64,000 nt of DNA from Collinsella aerofaciens (GCF_028207065.1 NZ_JAQLFP010000008.1:8935-72934), one strand, 5' to 3'; shown: positions 6,920 through 16,286, numbered from the stretch's first letter. Notes: a model not told the origin generated them from the sequence alone. Numbers and translations are program-made.

Positions 6920-7240
6920 TTATTCCTTTCCTTCGGCCGCAAGTGTCCGCGATATGTCGCCGGGCTGCGCTCTGTGGACCCCGCATATCTCCTCGTCGGT
7001 GAGCGCCGAGAAGTCCACGGCGTTGGCCTCGCCGCCTTCCGCGTCCATGACGGCCACGGGGCTGGACACGAGCGTGAAGCCGCCCTTGCCGTCGAACTCG
7101 AACACGTCTTCCGATTCCACGATGGCCCGCGCCGTGGCCGGGTCGCTGATGCACTCGAACACCGGAAGCGCCTCGGGCGGCTTCGGCGCGCCGTCGAGCG
7201 CCTGCGGCGCTTCGGGCTGCTGCACAAGGTGGTAGAACAT
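6920..7240 (-). CDS. Small acidic phage tail-region protein, unknown function
   Basis: The 106-residue, acidic product begins MFYHLVQQPEAPQAL, followed by a proline-rich stretch, a region predicted as beta (VFECISDPATARAIVESEDVFEFDGKGGF) and a charged tail. GAGAGGAAA precedes the ATG. It lies between the large tail protein and the BppU-like gene, where small structural or chaperone proteins occur. Its last codons overlap copy D of the recurring motif. Confidence 0.65.
   Translation of the reverse strand: MFYHLVQQPEAPQALDGAPKPPEALPVFECISDPATARAIVESEDVFEFDGKGGFTLVSSPVAVMDAEGGEANAVDFSALTDEEICGVHRAQPGDISRTLAAEGKE
6937..6965 (-). promoter_or_regulatory. Recurring intergenic motif, copy D
   Basis: GCCCGGCGACATATCGCGGA, continuing CACTTGCGG, lies on the minus strand at the end of the upstream gene and just before the BppU-like gene start. 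It shares 25 of 29 bases with copy A. Unlike the other copies it overlaps coding sequence and has no terminator beside it. Confidence 0.4.
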
Positions 7241-7261
7241 TCCGTTTCCTCTCTCGCTGGT

Positions 7262-9814
7262 CTAGTTTCCCGTGATGCTGCTCATGCCGGTGATGATTCC
7301 GTTCACCACGTTGATGGTGCCCCACGTCCAGTTGTTGCCGTTGTTGGTGATGCACCCGATGAACTGCGTGGAGCCCGTGTACCCGTAGGTGCCGCCGCTG
7401 CTCGGACTGGTTCCTATGGCGAACTTCGGGGCGAGTATCCTGGCGGTGTCCGACGACCCAATGTCTGCGCGGCTGCTATCCAGGTACACGTAGTTGTTGG
7501 AGTTCTCCTGCAGCTTCACGTACGCCGAGCCGCCCGCGTTGCTGTTGCCGCTCCTCATGTACAGCTGCTCGTCGGGATGGCTCATGTAGCCCGCGCAGTA
7601 GGGGGTCGTCAGCCACGTCTGGCGGTAGTAGCGGTTGACTGCCAGGAAGCCGTAGCCGCAGGTGGATATGCCCACGCCGTCGGTCGAGCTCGCCGTGGGG
7701 CTGTCCTTCGCGTGGACGGCCTCGATGGTGCAGTACTCGGTCGAGCCGTTCACGAACGACGCTCCCGGGTGGTTGTTCGTCGTCGTGCCGGTGGTGATGT
7801 AGTTGGTTGACGACGTGCCGACCATGTTGCAGCGGAACATGGAGGTGCTGCCCACCAGCACGGTGCCCGCGATGATGGAGCCGTTCTTGTCGTATATCTG
7901 GAAGCCGTTGGTGGCGTTGATATAGACCCTGTTGCCGTTGCTGTCGGTCATGAAGATAGAGCCGTCGCGCAGGTAGAAGGCCCCGCTGTCGAGGTCCCAG
8001 TACGAGTTCCCGCCTTTGATGCGGCCCGTGGTCAGCTCGTCGGCGGTCACGCCGTCGCCGGTTATGGCCGTGCGCCACTTCCACGCGCCGCTGGAGTACT
8101 TGGAGTTGGCCACGCCGATGATTCCGCCGCCTATCTTGACGCACTTGGTGGCGCTCTCGGGCTTTTTGTCGTACACGAGGATGCCTTGGCCGGGCTCCTC
8201 GTACACCCAGCCGCCCGTGGTGTTCACCTCGCTGTTGAGCATGTCAACGATCTTCTTGCGGATATCCGTCGGCAGCTGGTCGAGCTGTTTCTGCAGCCCA
8301 TCCACCTCGCCCTCGGCGCTCGTCAGCCGTTCGTCCAGCTTGTCCGTGACGCCTTCCAGGTACTCCTTGTTGGCCTCGTCTATCTTCTTGAGCACGCTCT
8401 CGCTTTGCTCTATCGACGTGTCGGTGTACAGGCGCAGCACCTCGTCCAGGGTCAGGTTGCCGTCGTCGGAATACTTCTTCAGCGCCTCCTCCAGCGTGGC
8501 GTCCCCGTTGTCGGCGTACTCCTTGAGGGCCTTGTCCAGCTCGTCCCTTATCTGGTCGGTGTAGTCCTGGGCGGCGCCGCCGACCTCCTTGGCATACGCC
8601 TTCTGGCGCTCCTCGGCGGCCGCCAGGCTCTCGCCCCATTTGCCGGTCGATGCCTTGTTCGAGGCGTTCACGGCCTCGGTCACGGTCGCCCGGATGGTCG
8701 AGGCGGTGGACTTGGCGGCCGACTTCTGCACGGCCATCAGCTCGGCGACCGTCTGGTAGTTGCCGAACGTGTAGGTGACCTCGCCGGGGCGCAGCTGGTC
8801 CTCCACCACCTTGGTGATGCGCGTGCGCACGCGCAGCGGCGGGTCGTACACCTTGTCCACCACGGTCACCAGGTCGCCCTCGTCCGCGCCCTCGAAGCCC
8901 TCGCCGGCGCGCGCAAGCGCCACGGCGTCCGCAGTGTAGGACACGGTGGGCACGCACGACTTCGCCAGCTGCGCCTCGGTGAGCTTCTTCAGCTCGTCGG
9001 CGTCCTCGCAGTCGGAGAACTCCACGTCGCCGAACACGTGCGCCTTGCCGCCCTTGCCGTCGGGCCGTCCCCAGCGCGCCAGCGCGTCGGCCGACCCCAC
9101 CCAGTTCTGCCCGCCGTTCACGTCGCCGAAGGTCAGCTTGCGATCGTAGCCGCCCGTCAGGTTGCCGTCCTCGTCGGCGGTCTGCAGGGACTTGCCGTAG
9201 CCGTACAGGGCGGTACACACGTTGCCCTCGTCCACGCTGCGCTTGACGCTCACGAGGTCCTTGGCGTAGGTGAAACGCTTGCCGTTGTCCTCGCCGACCT
9301 GCTTGGCCATGCACACGCGGCGTGCGGTCACCTTGGTGCCGCTCACCTGGATTTCGAACGACAGCTCGCCGCCCCAAGTGTCTGCCACGTCGTGGATGGC
9401 CGCCCATGCGTTGGTGTGGTAGAAGTTCGTGCCGGCCTGCCCGAGGTCGGCCACGGTTCCGACCTGCCAGCGCGAGGAGGACAGTGCCGAGGCCAGCGCG
9501 GCGTAGGCGCTCACGTCGTAGGGGCGCTTGTCCTCCAGGTAGTCGCCCAGGAGCTCGATTTGCGCCGAGGTCGGGCAGTAGTACGTGTAGAGGATGCCCG
9601 CGCTTGCGCGCTCCTCTTCCACGCCGTCCACGATGTTCTCGTGCCAGCGGCCCTTGAGGTCGCGCCACACCAGGCGGTCGCCCTTGTCCAGGCGCGCCAG
9701 CGTTGTGATGCTCAGGGCGTTCTCGCCGTTGACCTCGCGCGTGTCCTCGCACTCGAACAGCGTCTTGATGGGTCCCTTGTACGCCTCCCAGCGGTCGCAT
9801 GCCCACAGAATCAT
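7262..9814 (-). CDS. Large tail protein (tail-associated lysin/Tal-like, with fibre domain)
   Basis: The ATG at 9814 overlaps the stop of the Dit gene (TGATG), giving 850 residues. The N-terminal 370 residues resemble Tal-type tail proteins of siphophages that form the hub below Dit (CEDTREVNGENALSITTL, DRLVWRDLKGRWHENIVDGV, GDLVTVVDKVYDPPLRVRTR). Residues about 375-520 are a long helical/coiled-coil region with repeats such as ALKEYADNGDATLEEALKKY and SDDGNLTLDEVLRLY. The rest is a Gly/Ser/Asn-rich beta region, probably fibre-like. No peptidase motif is evident. Confidence 0.85.
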   Translation of the reverse strand: MILWACDRWEAYKGPIKTLFECEDTREVNGENALSITTLARLDKGDRLVWRDLKGRWHENIVDGVEEERASAGILYTYYCPTSAQIELLGDYLEDKRPYDVSAYAALASALSSSRWQVGTVADLGQAGTNFYHTNAWAAIHDVADTWGGELSFEIQVSGTKVTARRVCMAKQVGEDNGKRFTYAKDLVSVKRSVDEGNVCTALYGYGKSLQTADEDGNLTGGYDRKLTFGDVNGGQNWVGSADALARWGRPDGKGGKAHVFGDVEFSDCEDADELKKLTEAQLAKSCVPTVSYTADAVALARAGEGFEGADEGDLVTVVDKVYDPPLRVRTRITKVVEDQLRPGEVTYTFGNYQTVAELMAVQKSAAKSTASTIRATVTEAVNASNKASTGKWGESLAAAEERQKAYAKEVGGAAQDYTDQIRDELDKALKEYADNGDATLEEALKKYSDDGNLTLDEVLRLYTDTSIEQSESVLKKIDEANKEYLEGVTDKLDERLTSAEGEVDGLQKQLDQLPTDIRKKIVDMLNSEVNTTGGWVYEEPGQGILVYDKKPESATKCVKIGGGIIGVANSKYSSGAWKWRTAITGDGVTADELTTGRIKGGNSYWDLDSGAFYLRDGSIFMTDSNGNRVYINATNGFQIYDKNGSIIAGTVLVGSTSMFRCNMVGTSSTNYITTGTTTNNHPGASFVNGSTEYCTIEAVHAKDSPTASSTDGVGISTCGYGFLAVNRYYRQTWLTTPYCAGYMSHPDEQLYMRSGNSNAGGSAYVKLQENSNNYVYLDSSRADIGSSDTARILAPKFAIGTSPSSGGTYGYTGSTQFIGCITNNGNNWTWGTINVVNGIITGMSSITGN

Positions 9815-10527
9815 CAGCCCACGTACCTTTCCGTCCACTGTACCGTCGCGGTGCCGCTGGACAGCTTGAGGCTGTTGGACCCCGGCTCCAGCGGGAAGAA
9901 GTCACTCTCGAAGGTCACGGGCGCGGGGCTGCCGTCCACCGTGGCCTGCGGGGCGGCCATGTCGATGACCACCGCGCTCGATGCCGTCACCGCCTTGTCG
10001 ATCTGCACGAACTCGCCCGTGCCCATGTTCGTCAGCCGCAGCGCCGACGTGCTGCCGCCGGGCCTGACGGTCACGGTGGGGTAGGTGCGGAAAGTCCCGC
10101 CCACCTGCACGCCCGAGGTGCCCGACACGGTTGCGCGCCCCTCGGCCCCGTAGGCCACGGGGTCGTATGCCGTGAACGTCAGCGTGGCCTCGCCGGTGTG
10201 CCACAACGTGTCGAGCGCGCCCGGCGAGGTCAGCACGGCCATGTAGCGCAGGCCCAGGTGCCTCTCGTCGTCCAGCCACAGCTCGGCCTCCTTGAGGCAC
10301 AGCAGGCGCGAGGCCATGAGGCGGCGAAGGGCCGCCATATCGTCGGCGGGGCGTGCCCTCCAGGCCGCCGCCACGTCTATCGTCAGGGGTTTCAGCTCTG
10401 CGCGCATGAAGCGCGAGCCGGGCTGCCCGGGCACGTCGCGCGTGGCGATTTCGTACTCGGGCAGCAGCGAGCGGGTCACGAGCCGGGTGTCGAACCACGG
10501 CGCGAAGTCGAAGCCGTTGTATATCAT
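9814..10527 (-). CDS. Distal tail protein (Dit)
   Basis: The ATG at 10527 overlaps the tape-measure stop (ATGA); 237 residues. The order tape measure, Dit, Tal is standard for siphophages. Features typical of Dit include the opening IYNGFDFAPWFDTRL, the RDVPGQPGSRF block, a basic LTIDVAAAWRARPADD segment and a C-terminal galectin-like beta domain (GTFRTYPTVTVRPGG...LKLSSGTATVQW). Dit forms the hexameric ring at the tail tip that anchors the hub and baseplate proteins. Confidence 0.88.
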   Translation of the reverse strand: MIYNGFDFAPWFDTRLVTRSLLPEYEIATRDVPGQPGSRFMRAELKPLTIDVAAAWRARPADDMAALRRLMASRLLCLKEAELWLDDERHLGLRYMAVLTSPGALDTLWHTGEATLTFTAYDPVAYGAEGRATVSGTSGVQVGGTFRTYPTVTVRPGGSTSALRLTNMGTGEFVQIDKAVTASSAVVIDMAAPQATVDGSPAPVTFESDFFPLEPGSNSLKLSSGTATVQWTERYVG

Positions 10528-13214
10528 GCGAAGCACTCCTGCCGTTTGATTTCCTTGGCTATCTGGCGGGAGATTTTCTCGATGTCGGCCTCCTCCCGCA
10601 CGGTCGCGTACAGGTTGATTGTCACGTTCGTGTCGCCATGGGCCGCGCCGCCCTTGCCGTCGAGCAGCTTGGCGATGCCCTCGGCCAGCGGGCGCGCGCC
10701 GCGCTCGTTGAACGGCACCACGCCCTCGGGGCCCGCCTCGCCGACGCCGATGACGCTGGGGCCGTTGAACACGCCGCCCTTGGCGTACCAGTCGATGCCG
10801 AAGTGCGGCACGCTCGGCGGGGCGATGCTGAAGCTGCCGGAGATGGACAGGTGCGGCAGCTTCAGGTGGGGCAGCGACCACGAGAAGTTGAAGAACCCCT
10901 TGATGGAGTCGATGACGTTGCGCACGGTGTCGCGGGCGTTCTGTATCGGCGTCTCGATGGCGCTCTTGATGGAGTTCCACACGCTGCTCACGGTGTCCTT
11001 GGCGGCGTTGAACACACTGGAGATCGTGTCGCGGATGCCGTTCACGATGCTGGATATGGTGGAGCTGATGCCGCCCCACACGCTCGACGCCGTGCTGCTC
11101 ACGGCCCCCCATATGGAGTCCCACACCGCCTGAATTGCCGACAGCACCGCCGATATGGTGGAGCTGATGGCATTGATGGCCGCGCCTATCGCCGAGCTGA
11201 TGGCATCCCATATGCTGGAGGCGGTGGAGCTCACCGCGCCCCACACCGTGTCCCACGCGCCCTGGATGACCCCAAGGGCCGCGCCTATCACGTCGCTGAC
11301 GTACTGGATGTACGCGCTCACCGCGCCGTAGATGGCCTCCCATATGGCGCTGGCGGTGCCGCTGATGCCTTCCCACGTCGCGCCCCACCATTCGGAGAGC
11401 GCCGTCACCGCGTCGGTGATGACCTGGCTCACCGCGTCGATGTAGCCTCCCACCGCGCCGCAGATTGCGTCCCATGCCGCCGTCAGCTGCTCGCCGAAGT
11501 TCTCCCAGATGAAGTTCCAGGGTATGAGCAGCGTCTCGATGGCCAGGTTCAGAATCTCGCCCAGCAGCATCACGGCGACCTGCACCACGTTGCAGATGCC
11601 GTCCCAGATGGACGAGGCGGTGCCGGCCAGGCCTTGGAAGAACCCGGCTATGGCGTCGATGGCCCCCTGCACCGTGGAGCAGATGCCGTCCCACACGCCG
11701 CCCAGCTTCTCGCCGAGCTGCGAGAAGAACTCGCCGACGCTTCGGGCCACGTCGCCCGCCACCTGGATGGCCACCTCGAACGCGGCGCACACGGCATCCC
11801 ACACGGCGGTCACCGCGTCGCGGAACTCCTCGCAGTTGTTCCACAGCAGCACCACGGCGGCGATGATGGCCGCTATGGCCGCTACCACGGGGTGCGCGGC
11901 TATGAGCCCCAGCGCGCCGGTGCCCAGCTTGCCGACCACCTGGAAGGCCGCTCCGATTTTCGGCACGGTGTCCACGACGGTGCCGACCGTCGACAGCACG
12001 GGGCCTATGGCGGCCGCTATCGTGGCGATCGCCAGCACGGCGGTCTGGCCGCCCTCGCCGATGCCGGCGAACCACTCGGAGAACGACTTGACGACACCCG
12101 CCACGTTGGTGGCGATGTTGAGCAGCGGCTCGCCAAGCGGCTCGATGGAGCCCTGCAGCTCGCGCATGGCCTCCTGCGATTTCACGGCGAAGCTGTCGGA
12201 GGCGGCCTCCTGGGCCTGCTGCGCAGCGCCCGCCACGTCGCCGAAACTGTCCTGCACGCCCGCCAGGGACTCGATCATACCCAGGGCATTGTCCTCACCC
12301 AGCGAGGACCACAGGGTGGAGGCCAGCGCGGCCTTGTCGTACTCGTTTGGCATCTGCGTGAGGTCGCCCAGCACCGCCTGCAGCATGTCCTCGGCGGTGG
12401 CGCTGCCGTTCTTGAAGTTCTCGAAGACCTCCTGCGTGCCCTCGCTGAACGAGCCGATGGATTCCTCCATGCGGCCGTCGGACAGCGCCGTCAGGAACTC
12501 GTTGAGGTAGTCGCCCACCTTGTCCAGGTTGTACGCGCCGTTGGACGTGCCCGCTTCGAGCAGCGAGAAGTACTCGCTGGCGCTCATTCCCGCCTCGCCC
12601 CATCGCACGGAGTATTCGCTCAGGTTGTCGCCCAGCTCGTCGGTGTAGTTCAGGCCGCGCTGCATGCCCGCCGTCAGCAGGTCGCTGGCCTCGGTGGCGG
12701 ACAGCCCGAAGCCCTCCATGAGGGCGTTGGTGCCGCGTATGGACTCGTTCACGTCTGCGCCGAAGGTGTCCGACAGCATGAGTGCGTTGGTGGTGACGGT
12801 CTGCAGGTCCTCGTCGGACACGTCGCGAAGGGTGGACTTGCACTGGATCAGCGCATCGTTGACCTCGTCCAGGGACTGGCCCCAGCCACCCTCGTATATG
12901 CGCTTGCCTATGCCGCTGAAACGCTCGGCCTCCTCGCCGGACACGCCGAACGCGGCGGCTATGCGGGCGTTGGCCTGCTCGTAGTCGCTGGCCACGCCGA
13001 ATACGGCCTTGCCGGCGGCCACCACGGGCGCGGTCAGCGTCACCGTGGCGGCCGTGCCGGCCTTCTTGAACGAGGACGACAGCTTCGCGGCCTTCTCGTC
13101 GCCCTCGGTTATGTTCTTCCAGGAGATGCCCTGGAGGTCGCGCTCCAGGGCCTTGATGTTCTTGGATACGTCAACGGTGTCGAGCACCGCTTTGATGATG
13201 ACGTTGCCGTCCAT
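10524..13214 (-). CDS. Tape measure protein
   Basis: The 896-residue start at 13214 is chosen because GAGG lies seven bases upstream, whereas a GTG two codons earlier abuts it. It opens with a TMP-type region (IIKAVLDTVDVSKNIKALE). Ala-rich helices follow and a hydrophobic stretch near 430-470 (AAHPVVAAIAAIIAAVVLL). A long repeat region around 480-780 places WDAI, WGAV or WDSI every roughly 35-40 residues with Ser/Ala/Ile-rich spacers (VSSTASSIWDAISSAIGAA). The C-terminus carries the basic tail VREEADIEKISRQIAKEIKR. It sets tail length and is ejected with the DNA. Confidence 0.92.
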   Translation of the reverse strand: MDGNVIIKAVLDTVDVSKNIKALERDLQGISWKNITEGDEKAAKLSSSFKKAGTAATVTLTAPVVAAGKAVFGVASDYEQANARIAAAFGVSGEEAERFSGIGKRIYEGGWGQSLDEVNDALIQCKSTLRDVSDEDLQTVTTNALMLSDTFGADVNESIRGTNALMEGFGLSATEASDLLTAGMQRGLNYTDELGDNLSEYSVRWGEAGMSASEYFSLLEAGTSNGAYNLDKVGDYLNEFLTALSDGRMEESIGSFSEGTQEVFENFKNGSATAEDMLQAVLGDLTQMPNEYDKAALASTLWSSLGEDNALGMIESLAGVQDSFGDVAGAAQQAQEAASDSFAVKSQEAMRELQGSIEPLGEPLLNIATNVAGVVKSFSEWFAGIGEGGQTAVLAIATIAAAIGPVLSTVGTVVDTVPKIGAAFQVVGKLGTGALGLIAAHPVVAAIAAIIAAVVLLWNNCEEFRDAVTAVWDAVCAAFEVAIQVAGDVARSVGEFFSQLGEKLGGVWDGICSTVQGAIDAIAGFFQGLAGTASSIWDGICNVVQVAVMLLGEILNLAIETLLIPWNFIWENFGEQLTAAWDAICGAVGGYIDAVSQVITDAVTALSEWWGATWEGISGTASAIWEAIYGAVSAYIQYVSDVIGAALGVIQGAWDTVWGAVSSTASSIWDAISSAIGAAINAISSTISAVLSAIQAVWDSIWGAVSSTASSVWGGISSTISSIVNGIRDTISSVFNAAKDTVSSVWNSIKSAIETPIQNARDTVRNVIDSIKGFFNFSWSLPHLKLPHLSISGSFSIAPPSVPHFGIDWYAKGGVFNGPSVIGVGEAGPEGVVPFNERGARPLAEGIAKLLDGKGGAAHGDTNVTINLYATVREEADIEKISRQIAKEIKRQECFA

Positions 13215-13216
13215 GC

Positions 13217-13873
13217 TCACCTCGTCGCTCTCTTGAGCGCGGCGAACACATCGCGCATCGCCGCGTCGCTTCCTTCCTCAGAGCCGTGTGAGCTGCGGCC
13301 TTTGCCGAGTTCGAACGCCTTGTGGGCGGCGTTCCAGGCCTCGACCTCCTGCCTGTTGTATTTGGTTGGCTTCGGCTTGGTCGCCGGGTTGCGGTAGTGG
13401 ATGGCCGCGCCGAGCGGCGTGTCCTGCGGGCAGCCGCCCACGAGTGCCACGAACTCGGCAAAGCTGATGCGACCGCGCACCTCGTCCCACTCGATGCCGT
13501 AGGCCTGGCGGAAGCTGGTGCGTATGCGCGCCGCGTCCTCCTCCAAGTCCCACAGCGGGGTCTCGTGCGGGCGGTCGCCGGTCAGGTCGAGTCCGCACAT
13601 GTCCCATACCGCCGCGTCGCGCATCCGCACGAACTCGGCGGCGTCGTAGTCGCATGCGCACCACGCGTCCGCCCAGTCCACGAAGAACAGCGCCAGGAAC
13701 TCGTCCCGGCGCTGGTCGTCGGACTTGCCCTCGTCGGTCAGCACCTCGATGACGCGGATGATCGTGAGCGCGTCGTCGCGCACCAGCACCTCCTCGCCGT
13801 TCCACGGGTAGCGCGTGGCGCTCGTGCCGTCGGGCAGCCGCACCCGCTCGGCCGTGAGCGCGGCTGGCAGCAT
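13217..13873 (-). CDS. Gp15-like tail assembly chaperone
   Basis: The 218-residue protein resembles the phage Gp15 family: a short N-terminal beta part (ERVRLPDGTSATRYPWNG), then helical acidic regions (EVLTDEGKSDDQRRDEFLALFFV, HETPLWDLEEDAARI) and FRQAYGIEWDEVRGRISFAEFVAL. It starts in TAATG overlap with the upstream chaperone gene and directly precedes the tape measure gene, the place of the second tail chaperone in lambda-like tails (GT). Here the pair is encoded as two coupled genes rather than by a clear programmed frameshift. Confidence 0.82.
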   Translation of the reverse strand: MLPAALTAERVRLPDGTSATRYPWNGEEVLVRDDALTIIRVIEVLTDEGKSDDQRRDEFLALFFVDWADAWCACDYDAAEFVRMRDAAVWDMCGLDLTGDRPHETPLWDLEEDAARIRTSFRQAYGIEWDEVRGRISFAEFVALVGGCPQDTPLGAAIHYRNPATKPKPTKYNRQEVEAWNAAHKAFELGKGRSSHGSEEGSDAAMRDVFAALKRATR

Positions 13874-14376
13874 TACTTGCCGCCCTTCTTCTTGCGCTTG
13901 GCCTTGGCGCGGCGCTGGGCGCGGTTGAGCGCCTGGACCTGATCGGCGCGCTCGCTGTATGAAAGGCCGCACGCCATCAGCTGCTCGCTGGTCGCGTGGC
14001 GCGCCAACATGTTGAGGAACGTGGCGAAGACCTCGCCCAGGATGCGGATGTTCTCCTCGGGCGCGATGGGGCCCTCGTCGCCGCCCATCCACGCGAGCAG
14101 CTGCTCCCAGCCCTCGGTGCCGATGAACGCCGAGATGGTGCGCTTCATGAGGCGGGCCTGCGCGGCGTTGGCCTCGGCCGCCTTCTCGGGGGTGTCGGCC
14201 TCGCGGGCCATCTGCTCGTTGGCCTGCGCGCGGTCGATGGCGTTGCCGACCTTGGCCAGGTACTCCTCGATGTGCTTGTCGTCGAACCACACGCGGAAGC
14301 GCGGCGTGTCGGGGTTCTCCTCGGGGTCCTCGAAGAACACGTCCTCGTACGCGCGGATGTTTTTCAGAAGTTCCAT
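13873..14376 (-). CDS. Tail assembly chaperone (gpG-like)
   Basis: The ATG at 14376 follows GAAAGGGG; 167 residues. The protein is helical, with an acidic N-terminal half (EDVFFEDPEENPDTPRF) and a very basic C-terminus (NRAQRRAKAKRKKKGGK). Position between the major tail protein and the Gp15 gene is that of the first tail chaperone. It follows a terminator, so a fresh promoter probably starts here; a degenerate form of the recurring motif (GCCCGACGCTCACC) lies in between. Confidence 0.75.
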   Translation of the reverse strand: MELLKNIRAYEDVFFEDPEENPDTPRFRVWFDDKHIEEYLAKVGNAIDRAQANEQMAREADTPEKAAEANAAQARLMKRTISAFIGTEGWEQLLAWMGGDEGPIAPEENIRILGEVFATFLNMLARHATSEQLMACGLSYSERADQVQALNRAQRRAKAKRKKKGGK

Positions 14377-14413
14377 TTGTTGCCCCTTTCGTGAGCGGTG
14401 AGCGTCGGGCATA

Positions 14414-14450
14414 GAAAAGGGGCGCGGGCCGCTCACTAGCCCGCGCCCCC
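14414..14450 (-). terminator. Terminator after major tail protein gene (minus strand)
   Basis: On the minus strand GGGGCGCGGGC and GCCCGCGCCCC form a long stem followed by TTTTC. It separates the major tail gene from the chaperone genes. Confidence 0.8.
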
Positions 14451-14484
14451 ATGTCCAGGAGGTTATGTCTGGTGTCGCCTGCGG

Positions 14485-15201
14485 CTACTTCGCCGCCACG
14501 GTGACCTTCACCTGCGTGCAGATGCTCGGCTTGGACGCGCAGCGCACGGTGATGACCGCCTCGCCTGCGGCCACGCCCGTCACGTTGCCGTCGCTGTCGA
14601 CGGTGGCCACGTCGGTGTTGCCCGATGCGAAGAAGCACTTGGCGTTCGCCTCGGCGGGCGTGACGGTCGGCGCGAGCTTCATGGACTTGCCCACGGCCGG
14701 GCCGGTCGGCGCGGTGCAGGTGACGCCCGTGGGCTGCTTGAGCTTGTTGGCGGGGATGTAGCGCATAGCGCCAGCGCCCGAGATTGTGCAGGAGAACGCG
14801 CCGGGGTCGGACGCCGCGCCCTGCTGCGAGCCGACGGTCAGGCCCAGGTAGGTGCAGTCGCCCTCCACCACGTCGCCGTTGGGGTCGGTGTGGCGGAAGT
14901 GGCCCGTGCGGCCCTCGCCGGTCTCAAGCGCCAGGCTGGCAACGAAGTCCTGCGCGGGGTCGCCGTAGCAGCGGTCGCCTGTGACCTCGTACTGCGGCTG
15001 CACGCTCTTCACCTTGTCGGTGGGAGTGCCGTAGCCGTCGTAGTAGTCCTTGGTCTCGGTGGTCTCGTTGGTGGTCGGCTTCACCTCGGTGATGCCGCGC
15101 GAGAAGATGGCCCACGTGGGGCTGGCCGCGTCTGGCGTAGTGTCGATCTCCAGCGCGCTCATGTAGTTGGGCGCGAAGCCCAGGTCTTGGTTCTTTGCCA
15201 T
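14485..15201 (-). CDS. Major tail protein with C-terminal Ig-like (Big_2) domain
   Basis: The ATG at 15201 is preceded by AGAAGGGA; 238 residues. Residues 1-150 resemble phage major tail tube proteins (GTPTDKVKSVQPQYEVTGDR, then FRHTDPNGDVVEGDCTYLGL). Residues about 165-238 form a bacterial Ig-like domain with the Big_2 pattern (TVTPAEANAKCFFASGNTDV, VDSDGNVTGVAAGEAVITV). Such Ig extensions decorate the tail tube surface and bind carbohydrates weakly. It is followed by a terminator, as expected for a highly expressed structural gene. Confidence 0.88.
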   Translation of the reverse strand: MAKNQDLGFAPNYMSALEIDTTPDAASPTWAIFSRGITEVKPTTNETTETKDYYDGYGTPTDKVKSVQPQYEVTGDRCYGDPAQDFVASLALETGEGRTGHFRHTDPNGDVVEGDCTYLGLTVGSQQGAASDPGAFSCTISGAGAMRYIPANKLKQPTGVTCTAPTGPAVGKSMKLAPTVTPAEANAKCFFASGNTDVATVDSDGNVTGVAAGEAVITVRCASKPSICTQVKVTVAAK

Positions 15202-15203
15202 CG

Positions 15204-15602
15204 TTATCCCTTCTCTATGGTTATGGTCGCTTTGATTCGGAACTCCCACAGGTACGGCCCGCCCTCCGGCGGCGTTATCTCCTGCGGCTCTGTGTACAGC
15301 GCCGCGCTGGTGAAGCCGTAGGAGCCGGTGGGCGAGGACAGGTCGGCCCCGTCCAACGCGCCGGCCAGGTCGTAGGCGTCGCCCATGGCCTTGGCCTCGG
15401 AGGTGTCCTTCACGATGACCTGCAGCACGTATCCGACACGGCGGGTGCCGTCCATGTGGCGCACCGCGTCGGCCGTGGGCATGGGCCTCAGCACCACCGC
15501 GTCGTCGTGGCCGCGCGATGCTGCCAGGCGGGTGAGGAGCACCGGGCCGTAGCCCAGGGCCTCTATGGCGGCCTTCGCCGCCTCCATCACGTCCGGGGCC
15601 AT
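15204..15602 (-). CDS. Minor capsid/tail terminator-type protein
   Basis: The 132-residue protein (EAAKAAIEALGYGPVLLTRL, VLQVIVKDTSEAKAMGDAYD, PYLWEFRIKATITIEKG) has the mixed alpha-beta pattern of tail terminator/minor capsid proteins that close the tail tube. It stands just before the major tail gene and after two other minor capsid genes, matching the PF12691-type gene in streptococcal and clostridial siphophages. Confidence 0.75.
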   Translation of the reverse strand: MAPDVMEAAKAAIEALGYGPVLLTRLAASRGHDDAVVLRPMPTADAVRHMDGTRRVGYVLQVIVKDTSEAKAMGDAYDLAGALDGADLSSPTGSYGFTSAALYTEPQEITPPEGGPYLWEFRIKATITIEKG

Positions 15603-15603
15603 G

Positions 15604-15954
15604 TCACGCCCCCTCGGTCAGGAGGTCGACGGCCAGGCGCTCCCAGTCCTCGCCGTGCGCTTCCTTCGCGGCCTTCGGCCAGTCGGCCTTGGCCCTCGGG
15701 TTCTTGCCGTGCTTGATGGAGCTGTCGGGCAGGTCGCGCACGTATGCGGCGTAGTCGGCGTCCCATATGACGAGGCCCTGCCTGAAGTCGGAGGCGGCCT
15801 GCATGGAGTTGTGCATGCGCTTGGTGTCCTCTGGCGTGAACGCGTTCATGTCCTCGGCCACGCTCATGGCGAACTTCACCTGCTTGGCCTCCAGCTCCTT
15901 CGCGCTGAAACGCTTCATGAGCTTGGTCAGGTCGACCGTAACTGCTGCGGGCAT
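15604..15954 (-). CDS. Minor capsid/head-tail joining protein
   Basis: The ATG at 15954 has GGAGGTGAGG upstream; 116 residues. DLTKLMKRFSAKELEAKQVK, ITS-type helix and the motif ALKHG-like SSIKHGKNPRAKADWPKAA recall Minor_capsid_2 / HK97 gp10-like head-tail joining proteins. It is packed between the Minor_capsid_1-type and tail-terminator-type genes. Confidence 0.75.
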   Translation of the reverse strand: MPAAVTVDLTKLMKRFSAKELEAKQVKFAMSVAEDMNAFTPEDTKRMHNSMQAASDFRQGLVIWDADYAAYVRDLPDSSIKHGKNPRAKADWPKAAKEAHGEDWERLAVDLLTEGA

Positions 15955-15956
15955 GG

Positions 15957-16286
15957 CTACCTCACCTCCAGTTCCCAGTGGTGGGGACGGGTGCCGAACG
16001 CGCGGCGGGGCGTGCACCTCGCCACGTTCATCCACTCGCCCCCGTCGATGCTCACGCGGCTGCCCACGGGCACGTCGAACATGCCGGGGCTGTCCGCGCC
16101 GTCTGCTATCACGAGGCCCTGCGCGCCGTCGCCCAGGGCGTACTCGCGCACGAGCCACGCCGAGACGGGCTCGAAGCGCACGCGGCGCACCTCGACGGGC
16201 TGCTCGAACTCGCCGCCGTAGCCGCCCTCCCTGGGCACCTTGACGGACATGGTGGAGGGCCGCGCCGAGCGCGGCACCCGCATCAT
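15957..16286 (-). CDS. Minor capsid protein (head-tail stopper type)
   Basis: The ATGATG start overlaps the stop of the previous gene; 109 residues from 16286. It is a beta-rich protein (VEVRRVRFEPVSAW, GVMV-like SRVSIDGGEWMNVARCTPR) of the Minor_capsid_1/stopper type that closes the connector after packaging. Position between the gp6-type adaptor and the gp10-type joiner agrees. Confidence 0.75.
   Translation of the reverse strand: MMRVPRSARPSTMSVKVPREGGYGGEFEQPVEVRRVRFEPVSAWLVREYALGDGAQGLVIADGADSPGMFDVPVGSRVSIDGGEWMNVARCTPRRAFGTRPHHWELEVR

Noticed and set aside
10638-13397. 919-codon plus-strand frame
   Set aside because: It is antisense to the tape measure gene and composed of His/Arg/Gly-rich low-complexity sequence.
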